From: JAITWN01 sp034002745
GTDB lineage: Bacteria > Pseudomonadota > Gammaproteobacteria > SZUA-140
Direction of reading: 5' to 3'
Assembly (NCBI GenBank): GCA_034002745.1
Contig: JAVEZY010000019.1
Coordinates: 1-46,848, forward strand
Length of the DNA: 46,848 nt
Shown: one piece after another, positions 39,631-46,848 of the stretch
How the letters are laid out: every line of letters begins with the position of its first letter
How positions within the stretch are numbered: the first letter of the stretch is position 1
Position numbers and translations under genes: made by a program
Notes under the pieces: generated by a model
What the model was told of the DNA's origin: nothing
What the model saw: the letters and a program-made list of their open reading frames with translations, nothing else
The model's database searches: none

Positions 39631-41172
39631 TCAGGCATTCAGTCCGGCCATGGCCCGCTCCATCGCCGCCTCCATCTCCAGATTCTGGAGGTCCCGGTAG
39701 ATGGATGCCGCGGCGAGCGTCCGCCCCGCGCGCTTGAAGCGCACGAGACAGTCCCTGGCGGCGACGTCGCCCTCGATCTCCAGCGCGTCCCAACTGCTGG
39801 CGTGACCGACATAGTTGATCGGGACATCGTAGTGCTGGCTCCAGAAGAACGGCACCGCAGTGAAGCGCTCGCGATGGCCGAGCATGTTGAGCGCCGCGGT
39901 CTGACCCTGGCGCTGAGCCACCACCCAGTGCTCGACGCGAATGCGTTCGCCGGTATGCGGATCTGGCCAGCGCGCGATGTCGCCGGCCGCGAAGATTCCC
40001 GGCACGCTCGTCTCGAGGTATTCGTCGACCAGCACCCCGCGATCGATCGCCAGGCCGGCGCCTTCGGCCAGATTCAGGCGCGGACGCACGCCGACACCGA
40101 GCAGCACGACGTCGCCTTCGAGCATACTGCCACTCCGGAGACTGATCCGGCGGCTCTCGATCGCCGTGGCGACGTCCTCGAGATGGAAAACCACACCGTG
40201 CTCCTCGTGAAGCGCGCGCACGAAATCACCGATCTGCGGCCCCATGACCCGCTCCATCGGCCGCTTGTCGGGTGCAACGACCGCAACCTCGATGCCGCGG
40301 GCACGCAGCGCGCCGGCAACTTCCAGACCAATGAAGCTGGCGCCCATCACCACCGCCCGCCGCGCCCCGGCGATACGCTCCAGTATCCGGCGGCAATCGC
40401 TGAGGGAGCGCAGAGTGCATACGTGCGGCTGATCGGCGCCGGGAATGGACAGGCGCACGGGTTCCGCGCCGGTGGCGAGCAGCAGTCGCTGATAGGGCAG
40501 CCTCGCGCCGTCGGCAAGCGCGACTTCGCGTGAAGCCGCGTCGATACCGGCGACGGTGACACCGAGGCGCAGGTCGATATCGTTCTCGGTATAGAAAGTG
40601 GCGGGCTGCAACGGCACCCAGGCCTCCGGCGCCGTTCCGGCAAGGTAATCCTTGGACAGGTTCGGTCGGTCCACCGGCGCCGCATCCTCGGCGCTGAGCA
40701 TCACGATGCTGGCGCTGTAACCCACGCGCCGCAGCTGCTCCGCAGCCGCGAATCCGGCCGCGCCGCCGCCGACGATGACGATGCGCTCCGTCGTGTCGGC
40801 TGACCTGCCGCGCGCCTTCGGTTTGGGCTTGCCCAGCTTCTCCTTCACGAAAACCTTGCCGTCCCGCTGCTCCACCGACCAGCAGGCGATGGGACTGAAG
40901 GCCGGCGCGCGCACGGCTTCGCCGGTACGCAGATCGAAGCAGGCGTGATGCCAGGGGCAGCGCACCGTATCGCCGACGACCAGACCATTGACCAGCGGAC
41001 CGTGATAGTGAGTGCAGTGCGCGCCCACTGCGAACACCGCATCGCCCTGACGTACCAGCAACACCTGATCATCGCCGACATGACCAAGCAGCTTCCCGCC
41101 ATCGGGAAGTCCGGTGAGTGCGATGCCCTCCTTCAGGTCCGGGCCGCGGTCTTCATTCCCGTTCTTTGCCAT
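39631..41172 (-). CDS. Rieske ferredoxin-FAD oxidoreductase fusion (AIFM3-like)
   Basis: The 513-residue protein carries an N-terminal Rieske [2Fe-2S] domain (about residues 15-115): HCTHYHGPL and RCPWHHACFDLRTGEAV, giving CxH...CxxH. The FAD/NAD(P)H domain follows: IVIVGGGAAGFAAAEQLRR, LLLATGAEP, VVMGASFIGLEVAGALRARG and GIFAAGDIARWPDP, then a reductase C-terminal domain. The arrangement matches AIFM3-type and some dioxygenase-linked reductases; the electron acceptor is unknown. Start 41172 has ggaggg directly upstream. Confidence 0.9.
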   Translation of the reverse strand: MAKNGNEDRGPDLKEGIALTGLPDGGKLLGHVGDDQVLLVRQGDAVFAVGAHCTHYHGPLVNGLVVGDTVRCPWHHACFDLRTGEAVRAPAFSPIACWSVEQRDGKVFVKEKLGKPKPKARGRSADTTERIVIVGGGAAGFAAAEQLRRVGYSASIVMLSAEDAAPVDRPNLSKDYLAGTAPEAWVPLQPATFYTENDIDLRLGVTVAGIDAASREVALADGARLPYQRLLLATGAEPVRLSIPGADQPHVCTLRSLSDCRRILERIAGARRAVVMGASFIGLEVAGALRARGIEVAVVAPDKRPMERVMGPQIGDFVRALHEEHGVVFHLEDVATAIESRRISLRSGSMLEGDVVLLGVGVRPRLNLAEGAGLAIDRGVLVDEYLETSVPGIFAAGDIARWPDPHTGERIRVEHWVVAQRQGQTAALNMLGHRERFTAVPFFWSQHYDVPINYVGHASSWDALEIEGDVAARDCLVRFKRAGRTLAAASIYRDLQNLEMEAAMERAMAGLNA

Positions 41173-42067
41173 GATCCCTCCATGCACGTCTTGCGTCGGC
41201 CCGACGTCGCGCACGCCACGGGCTCGAACGAAATGCCGGGGACCTCATGCCCCGGATCGGCACGCCGCCCGATCCACCTGACGATTCATCTGGCTGTCAT
41301 GCCGTGGCACTTCTCATTGATCGAGCGAGACAGGCGGCACAGAAGGAATCTGCTGGATGCGGGATGAGGCTCGCGGCGACGACAACGGATCATTACTCGA
41401 CGATCCGCCCGTGCCGTCCTGAATTCCGAACCTCGCAGGAACCGCCCGACCATGCGGCGGGGGATGCGACGTGATGCGCGAAAAAGATGGGTGGTCATGT
41501 GCAACGCTCCTGGCCCAGCGACTGCATGCGTTGAGTATAGACCCCGCCGCGCGCTCCTGCCATGCAGCAGAAAATGCCTGCTATTCCAGCTTTCGATCGA
41601 AGGATTGCACGAATCTTTCCTTCGTCCGATCGGATGCGACAGCAACGGCGCAAGGTGCCTGCCTGCATCCCGATTTGGACCCTCGGCGCTGATTTGTTAA
41701 AGTAGGTCCGACCCGAACAGCTCGCTCAGGCAGGGGTTTTTTTGTCTTTTTACCTGTACCGGCTGCGTGGATACACGCTGCAGCCGCGATCATCGCCCTC
41801 CCCGGCACCGGCGGGAACGTGCCAGGGGAGAATCCGGATCGCGTCGTTTCGTTCCGGAATGGCGCCACGGCAACCGGCCGACGCGCCGGGCATGGCCGAC
41901 GCTCCCCCGAACCCGTCGCTGGCGGTCCTTCACCCGAAAGGACCCTCTTGCGGTAGCCGCGAAGTAGTCCCTTCAGTCGTTCGCTCCGCGCCCCGACATC
42001 GATCGTGGCGCTGTTCGGCTTGCGCGCGCTGCCATCCGTCAACCTCAGCCCGCAGGAACGAATCCTC
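41173..42067. other. 895-bp region without a convincing gene; leader hairpins
   Basis: Open frames on both strands look like noise. A T-run at 41737-41743 is not preceded by a good stem on the plus strand. Near the carbamoyltransferase gene there is a 7-bp hairpin GGTCCTT (41924-41930)/AAGGACC (41938-41944), then a small GCGG-tag-CCGC stem, together perhaps a structured leader. No promoter can be placed firmly. Confidence 0.45.
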
Positions 42068-43138
42068 ATGGCCACTGCCACCATCGATCAAGCAGCCACC
42101 TTTGCCCCCGGACTACCGGATGTATACGGCGATGCCCAGCCGAAGGAGCTGCTGCGCACCATCGTCGAAAGCCATGAAGTGCTGCAGACGCTCGCCAACC
42201 GGCACATCATCGAGGCCGGACAGTTCGATCGCGACGTCGTTCTTCAGCTATTCCGGCTGGCGGCGAAGTTCGAGTGCAATCCGGAGCGATTCACTTCGCC
42301 ACTGTCCGGAAAGTTGCTGATCAGCGCCTTCTACGAACCCAGCACCCGCACGCGGCTGTCCTTCGAGAGCGCCTGGCACCGGCTGGGCGGCGACATCATG
42401 TCCATCGCCGACCGTTCGACTACCGGCATCGCCAAGGGCGAGTCCTACGCCGACGTCGCCGAGATGTTCAACAACTATGGCGACTGCGTGGTGCTGCGTG
42501 ACTCCAGCGACGAGGCCGTCTACGAGATGGCGCGCCACCTCCGCATCCCCATCATCAATGCCGGCAACGGCACGATGGAGCACCCGACACAGGCCCTGGC
42601 GGACGTCTACACCATACTGAAGTGGCGACCCGAACTGCTCACCGAAGGCGCAAGACCGATCCGCATCGGCGTGATCGGCGTACCCCGGCGTATGCGCACG
42701 GTGCGCAGCCTGTTGACGCTGCTGTCGCGTTTCCCCGAAGTGATCGAGGAGGTGGTTGTCATTTCCGAGCAGACCGCCGGCCCCGCCTTCGCCGAAGGTC
42801 AGCTCGAGGCGCTCGAAGCGGACGGCCTGAACGTGCGCCTGAGCGATGAACTCGACGGGGAGCTGTCGGCGCTGGACGTCATCTATATCAACACCATCGC
42901 CTGGGTGAAGAACCAGCGCGAAGTTCTCGGCAAGCGCTATCGCCTGAACAGCCGTTCGCCGCTGAAGGATGATGCCATCATCCTGCATCCGCTCGCCCGC
43001 GGCGACGAACTGGACGCATCGCTCGACCAGACATCACACAACTGGTACTTCGCCCAGGCGCGCGGCGCGGTGTTCCTGCGCAAGGCGCTACTGACCTGCA
43101 TGACCCAGCGCACCGAGCGCGTCATCGACGTCATCTGA
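42068..43138 (+). CDS. Aspartate-carbamoyltransferase-like enzyme, altered amino-substrate site
   Basis: The 356-residue protein is clearly in the ATCase/OTCase superfamily. The carbamoyl-phosphate site is intact: FYEPSTRTRLSFESA (about residues 90-104), AKGES with the Lys of the 80s loop, and MEHPTQALADVYTI. The end HNWYFAQARGAVFLRKALL also matches ATCase. However, the aspartate-binding stretch that in E. coli ATCase reads VTRVQKER is here INTIAWVKN (about 274-282), lacking the Arg and Gln, and HPLPR is HPLAR. It also has a 45-residue N-terminal extension. The amino substrate is therefore probably not aspartate. ATG 42068 follows agga; asnB follows after 47 bp. Confidence 0.85.
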   Translation: MATATIDQAATFAPGLPDVYGDAQPKELLRTIVESHEVLQTLANRHIIEAGQFDRDVVLQLFRLAAKFECNPERFTSPLSGKLLISAFYEPSTRTRLSFESAWHRLGGDIMSIADRSTTGIAKGESYADVAEMFNNYGDCVVLRDSSDEAVYEMARHLRIPIINAGNGTMEHPTQALADVYTILKWRPELLTEGARPIRIGVIGVPRRMRTVRSLLTLLSRFPEVIEEVVVISEQTAGPAFAEGQLEALEADGLNVRLSDELDGELSALDVIYINTIAWVKNQREVLGKRYRLNSRSPLKDDAIILHPLARGDELDASLDQTSHNWYFAQARGAVFLRKALLTCMTQRTERVIDVI

Positions 43139-43185
43139 ACGCGCGGCGCGAAGGCGCTGCCACAGACTTCCGGGAGACAGTTTGC

Positions 43186-45204
43186 ATGTGCGGAATCGCC
43201 GGCATTTTCCATCGCGATCGACAGCGCCCCGTCGATGCGCAGATCCTCGCCAACATGGCTGCGATCCAGCAGCACCGCGGCCCCGACGGTTTCGGCGTCG
43301 AGGTGCTGCGCGAACGCGGCGTGGGCTTCTCCCATGCCCGCCTGGGCATCATCGACCTCGATGGGGAGCGAGCCCGCCAGCCCTTCATCTCCGCCGACGG
43401 CAAGCGCCTGCTGGCGCACAACGGCGAGTTCTACGACTTCAAGCGCCTGCGGGCGGATCTCACCAGCCGCGGCGCGCGCTTCCACACCAAGAGCGATTCC
43501 GAGCTGGTCCTCCATCTGTTGCCGCGTCTTGGTTTCGAAAAGATGCTGAAGATGCTGCGGGGCGAGTTCGCCTTCGCGCTCTATGACGGCGACGATGATG
43601 CCCTCTATCTGGTGCGTGATCGCTTCGGCATAAAGCCGCTGTACTGGACCGCGACCGGAGGCTCGGTGCTGTTCGGTTCCGAGCTGAAGGTGCTCTTCGC
43701 CAACCCCGAAGTACAGCGCCGCTTCAGCGAGGAAGGTCTGCTGCATCAGTTGATCCAGGTAATGGTGCCGGGCAGCACCGCCTTCGAAGGCATCGAACAG
43801 GTCAAGCCGGGACACTTCCTGCGCGTGCGCAGGCGCGGCGACGCCTTCGAAATCGAGGAGAAGCGCTACTGGGATCTGGATTTCCCCGATGCCGACGCCC
43901 ACGACAACGATCGCGACGAGGCGGTGAGCATCGAGGCGGTACGCGAAGGACTGCTGGAAGCCGTCGAGCTGCGCCTGCAGGCCGATGTGCCGGTGGGATG
44001 CTACCTGTCCGGCGGCATCGACAGCTGCGCCATCCTCGGCCTGTCCGCCGCCGTGCGTCAGGATCCGGTCACGGCTTTCACCATCGGCTTCGACGACGAC
44101 GCCTACGACGAAACCGCCATCGCCCGCCGTATGGCCCAGGCCGCCGGGGCCAACCAGGAAATCCTCACCCTGAAAGCCGGGGACCTCTACGGCCATTTCG
44201 AGCGCACCCTGTGGCACACCGAGCGCACCATCTACAACACCCTGGGCGTCGCAAAGCTGCTGATGAGCGCCCGGGTGCGCGACAGCGGCTACAAGGTGGT
44301 GCTCACCGGCGAGGGCTCGGACGAGCTCTTTGCCGGCTACCCCTCCTTCCGCCGGGATCTGTTCCTGCACGGACTGCCGCATCTGCCCGCGGACGAGCGC
44401 AGGCAATGGGAAGCCATGCTGGGCGAAAGCAACGCGCTCTTCCGCGGCGCCATGCTGTCCGAAGACGAGATCGATGATCCCGCGCTCAGCGCTGCGATCG
44501 GGTTCACCCCGAGTTGCCTGCAACCCTGGCTGGCTTGCGCGCCCACGGCCAGGGAACTGCTGGTGCCGGAACTGCGCGAACGCCTGGCGGCGTATCAGCC
44601 GGGCGCCGCCATCGCCCGTGCGCTGGATCGCTCGCGCATCGACGGACGGCACCCGCTGGACCGCGCCCAGTACGTCTGGGCCAAGACCATGCTCGAAGGA
44701 CAGATTCTCACCTGGGGCGGCGACCGCGTGGACATGGCCAACTCAATGGAAGCCCGCCCCGCCTTCCTCGACCATCATCTGGCCGAGATCGCGGTGAACA
44801 TCCCCCCCATGCATCGCATCCGCGAACGCCGCGAGAAACATGTCCTCCGCGAAGCGATGAAGGGACTGCTGCCGAAGGTGCTCTACGAGCGGGAAAAGTT
44901 CGCCTTCATGGCGCCACCCGCGCACACCGATCCAGGCAAATGGTCATCGATGATGGCGCTGGCCGAGATTCATCTTTCGGACAAAGCCATCCGCGACGCC
45001 GGCATCCTCGACGCCGGCGCCGTCCGGCGCATGCTGAGCGAAACTGCGGCGCCCACCACCTCACGCGCACGTAAGGTACAGCTGGACGCCATGATCAACC
45101 ACGCCCTCGGCGTGCAGATCCTGCACCGCCATTTCATCCAGGGCAATATACCGGCGCGCGCCGCCGACATGGCCAGGTCGCTGGGCTGGCAGGCGGCGGC
45201 GTGA
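43186..45204 (+). CDS. asnB: Asparagine synthetase B-type glutamine amidotransferase
   Basis: The 672-residue enzyme has an N-terminal class II glutaminase domain starting at MCGIAGIF with the nucleophilic Cys2, RGPDGFG, LAHNGEFYDF and SDSELVLHLL, followed by a synthetase domain with the ATP-pyrophosphatase loop YLSGGIDSC (about residue 285) and LTGEGSDELFAGYP. AsnB amidates aspartate, but many clustered paralogues amidate other carboxylates in special metabolites. Its position 47 bp after a non-canonical carbamoyltransferase suggests a joint pathway. The start follows gggag at good spacing. Confidence 0.92.
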   Translation: MCGIAGIFHRDRQRPVDAQILANMAAIQQHRGPDGFGVEVLRERGVGFSHARLGIIDLDGERARQPFISADGKRLLAHNGEFYDFKRLRADLTSRGARFHTKSDSELVLHLLPRLGFEKMLKMLRGEFAFALYDGDDDALYLVRDRFGIKPLYWTATGGSVLFGSELKVLFANPEVQRRFSEEGLLHQLIQVMVPGSTAFEGIEQVKPGHFLRVRRRGDAFEIEEKRYWDLDFPDADAHDNDRDEAVSIEAVREGLLEAVELRLQADVPVGCYLSGGIDSCAILGLSAAVRQDPVTAFTIGFDDDAYDETAIARRMAQAAGANQEILTLKAGDLYGHFERTLWHTERTIYNTLGVAKLLMSARVRDSGYKVVLTGEGSDELFAGYPSFRRDLFLHGLPHLPADERRQWEAMLGESNALFRGAMLSEDEIDDPALSAAIGFTPSCLQPWLACAPTARELLVPELRERLAAYQPGAAIARALDRSRIDGRHPLDRAQYVWAKTMLEGQILTWGGDRVDMANSMEARPAFLDHHLAEIAVNIPPMHRIRERREKHVLREAMKGLLPKVLYEREKFAFMAPPAHTDPGKWSSMMALAEIHLSDKAIRDAGILDAGAVRRMLSETAAPTTSRARKVQLDAMINHALGVQILHRHFIQGNIPARAADMARSLGWQAAA

Positions 45205-45254
45205 GTCCGATCGGGATGGGCGCCGGCATCATGCCGGCCCTGTTCTGTCGGACT
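45204..45254 (+). terminator. Long hairpin after asnB
   Basis: An outer stem AGTCCGA (45204-45210)/TCGGACT (45248-45254) encloses a perfect inner stem GCCGGCAT (45222-45229)/ATGCCGGC (45231-45238). It begins at the asnB stop. There is no T-run, so it may be Rho-assisted or a 3' stabiliser for the two-gene unit. Confidence 0.5.
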
Positions 45255-45351
45255 GCTCACGATGCCGCTGTGAGCCAAGCGAGAGATCCGCTGCGAGGCT
45301 GAGCGCGTTACTCTACAGGCTTCTGTAGCTTCCGACATCCTGGGTGCCGCC

Positions 45352-45403
45352 TTGACCGTTGTAATCCATCTGATTACACTTGGATGTAATGAGCCGCATT
45401 ACA
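45352..45403 (+). promoter_or_regulatory. higBA promoter with twin TGTAAT-N7-ATTACA operators
   Basis: TTGACC (45352-45357) and TACACT (45375-45380), spaced by 17 bp, form a strong promoter. Two perfect inverted repeats TGTAAT-N7-ATTACA lie at 45360-45378 and 45385-45403, centres 25 bp apart, covering the -10 and the expected transcription start. They end 7 bp before the higB ATG. This is the pattern of antitoxin autoregulation. Confidence 0.85.
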
Positions 45404-45410
45404 GGCCGAT

Positions 45411-45689
45411 ATGATACGCAGTTTCCGGCATAAAGGCCTTGAGCGTTTTTTCCGGGAAGGCAATCGCCGCGGCATCGATGCTCGGCAAGCTGAACGTCTC
45501 GAACGAATGCTGGACCGTCTGGATGCAGCCAAGCAAGCAGAGGACATGAACCTGCCTGGCTACGGTTTTCACGGTCTGAAAGGAAACCGAAAGGGCAGCT
45601 ATGCCATTTCAGTATCGGGAAATCTGCGCATGACGTTTCGATTCAAAGATGCCGATGCCATCGACATCGATCTGGAGGATTATCATTGA
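45411..45689 (+). CDS. higB: HigB-type (RelE superfamily) toxin
   Basis: The 92-residue protein is HigB-like: MIRSFRHKGLERFFREGNRRGI at the start, a central LNLPGYGFHGLKGNRKGSYAISVSGNLRMTFRF-type core (LKG and RKG, then NLRMTF), and DAIDIDLEDYH at the end. Members are ribosome-dependent mRNA endonucleases that are held inactive by the downstream antitoxin. Length and order (toxin first) are typical. It overlaps the higA start by one base (TGATG). Confidence 0.93.
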   Translation: MIRSFRHKGLERFFREGNRRGIDARQAERLERMLDRLDAAKQAEDMNLPGYGFHGLKGNRKGSYAISVSGNLRMTFRFKDADAIDIDLEDYH

Positions 45690-45991
45690 TGACGACACTG
45701 CGAAACCCCAAGCGCCGCCCCACCCATCCGGGCGTCATACTGCGCGAAGACGTTCTTCCGGCTCTCTCCATGACCCAGACCGAGTTCGCCAGGCGGCTGG
45801 GAGTCAGTCGCCTCACGGTGTCGGATCTGCTGCTGGAAAAGCGGACCCTCTCCCCCGATATGGCCATCCGCATCGGCCGCCTGACCAATACGACGCCCGA
45901 GAGCTGGCTGCGCATGCAGGAAGCTCTCGATCTCTGGGAGCTTAGGCAGGATGCCGAGCGCTATATGAGCATCGAACCGGTAGCGGCCTAA
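45689..45991 (+). CDS. higA: HigA-type antitoxin (XRE helix-turn-helix)
   Basis: The 100-residue protein contains THPGVILREDVLPALSMTQTEFARRLGVSR (in parts) followed by LTVSDLLLEKRTLSPDMAIRIGRLTNTTPESWLRMQ, which is the complete HigA helix-turn-helix domain (about residues 12-70). It should neutralise HigB and repress the promoter through the twin operators upstream. The ATG at 45689 is preferred to a TTG one codon earlier; ggagg lies 11 nt upstream inside higB. Confidence 0.94.
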   Translation: MTTLRNPKRRPTHPGVILREDVLPALSMTQTEFARRLGVSRLTVSDLLLEKRTLSPDMAIRIGRLTNTTPESWLRMQEALDLWELRQDAERYMSIEPVAA

Positions 45992-46083
45992 TCGGTTGAA
46001 ATATGCCGCCCTCAGGCTGACATCCGGCTAGATACCGAGGGAGAGCCGCCGCTTCTTCTTACCGAGGTGGCTACCACTCATGA

Positions 46084-46196
46084 TCAGATCCCAGTATCAG
46101 GCTTGGCGGTCATGTCGACACCGAGCGCTCGCATAATGGCTAGCGTGGTCTTCAAGGTCGGATTGCCCTGCTCGCTGAAAGAGAGATAAAGCTGCA
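46084..46196 (-). pseudogene. Remnant of an addiction-module antidote (COG3636-like), C-terminal part
   Basis: One minus-strand frame reads LSFSEQGNPTLKTTLAIMR, then ALGVDMTAKPDTGI and a stop at 46084. This is the characteristic C-terminal end of COG3636-type antidote proteins that pair with HigB/RelE-like toxins. No N-terminal part or toxin partner remains: upstream the frame is lost and cohesin-like sequence begins. It seems to be a decayed second toxin-antitoxin locus. Confidence 0.65.
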
Positions 46197-46639
46197 GTAG
46201 ATGCCACTACCTGGCGAATGAATGGGTGCGACAACCTGGGATTCAGCTTTACCGTTCCGTTCGAAAGCGTTCTGCTTACTGCTGCAGATGCCGGGTCGCC
46301 CAGGATGACATTCGTCGGAGCAACCGGGTAAGGTGCGTCAAGAGCTGCCGATGCAGTCACCGTAAACAGCAACTGAACGAGTACCCCTGAAGACAATGAC
46401 TCATTACCAGTCGTAGGCTGCGTAATCACGACGCGAACGACACCAGGAGACGAAGCGCTTACTGAAACTCCATGCGCACCCAGCGCAGGACCCGATGTTG
46501 GCACAGCGGTTGTCGCCAACAATGCGGGATCGAAAGCAAGGTCGAACTGCAGGCCGGAGACTGGAGAATTCGCAATGAGTTCGATGGGAAGCTGTGCGCC
46601 GGACAGCCACTTCCCGTTCCTGAATCGTTTCGTCGCCAT
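46097..46639 (-). pseudogene. Cohesin-like domain fragment, displaced and without signal peptide
   Basis: A 180-codon minus-strand frame has a central cohesin-like beta-sandwich (residues about 15-125): LPIELIANSPVSGLQFDLAFDPALL, GVVRVVITQPTTGNESLSSGVLVQLLF, then NGTVKL. Such domains belong to secreted proteins, but this frame starts MATKRFRNGKW without a signal peptide, and its last 30 residues are the antidote remnant read out of frame. It therefore looks like a chimeric leftover, not an intact gene, though ggagaggg lies before its ATG. Confidence 0.5.
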
Positions 46640-46848
46640 CCCGATCCCTCTCCGAGTGGCTGCCGAACGTCGCATATCGGCATAGAAGCCAGCCATTTTT
46701 GGGGTCGGCAAAATCAAACGGAAGCGGCCTGTTGGCCGAATTCCGGGTGTCAAGCGCGGTTATTGAAAGTGGCTGAGAGTGGATATCAATGACTTGGAGT
46801 GGTTTAGGACGAACTAGACAAATCGCACGAAGTTTCGTATGAACTTCT

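Noticed and set aside
41737..41743. T-run that might mark an intrinsic terminator
   Set aside because: Only a 4-bp stem with a long loop precedes it, and no gene ends upstream on that strand.
42005..42067. Earlier ATG for the carbamoyltransferase
   Set aside because: The extra 21 codons have no ribosome site; ATG 42068 has aggaa upstream and starts a more plausible N terminus.

Overview
This GC-rich window reads as chromosome from a Gammaproteobacterium. The opening gene order (fabG-acpP-fabF-pabB-pabC-mltG-tmk-holB-PilZ gene) is typical of that class. The other genes are those of a Gram-negative aerobe: a TonB receptor, beta-barrel proteins, c- and b-type cytochromes and a CPA2 antiporter. 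I cannot name the genus; a Xanthomonadales- or Nevskiales-like background is a guess from the pabB-pabC order.

Layout. 1-7504: fatty-acid, folate, cell-wall, dTMP and replication genes, mostly overlapping on the + strand. 7609-13029: a P-type cation ATPase, a double UspA protein and a K+/H+ antiporter-like protein, lying between the PilZ gene and the TatD-family gene that often follows it. 14034-17718 (minus): a NarL-type response regulator, a hybrid histidine kinase with a terminal Hpt domain, and a class V aminotransferase. 18458-21137: a Spy/CpxP-like periplasmic protein convergent with a Met-rich TonB-dependent copper receptor.

21392-25328 is the most system-like accessory region. It holds an outer-membrane beta-barrel protein (+) and a minus-strand operon. 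The operon encodes an Asp/Asn/Ser-rich tandem-repeat secreted protein, then a strong terminator, a small secreted protein, a C39-like peptidase and another small secreted protein. The three secreted proteins share a C-terminal 'GI..V.QN' motif. The set resembles the Pseudomonas Fap functional-amyloid machinery (FapD = C39-like, FapF = beta-barrel), but the repeat is different.

25889-27778 encodes an unusual fusion of a diverged MurF-like ligase and peptidyl-tRNA hydrolase. It is followed on the minus strand by a tRNA-Leu(UAA) gene interrupted by a 221-nt group I intron after U34, the position used in cyanobacteria and plastids. 28245-32439: a TsdA-like diheme cytochrome c, a MarC protein, a cytochrome b561 and a DUF4382 lipoprotein.

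32538-39172 is a complete nine-gene N-ATPase operon (atpDCQRBEFAG, minus strand). Its c subunit carries Na+-type ligands and its long b subunit appears fused to a delta-like domain. Then come a DUF2945 protein and a Rieske/FAD oxidoreductase. A two-gene unit (42068-45204) pairs an aspartate-carbamoyltransferase-like enzyme with a changed aspartate-binding loop and an AsnB-type amidotransferase. The window ends with a HigBA toxin-antitoxin operon with twin operators, and degraded remnants of an antitoxin and a cohesin-like domain.
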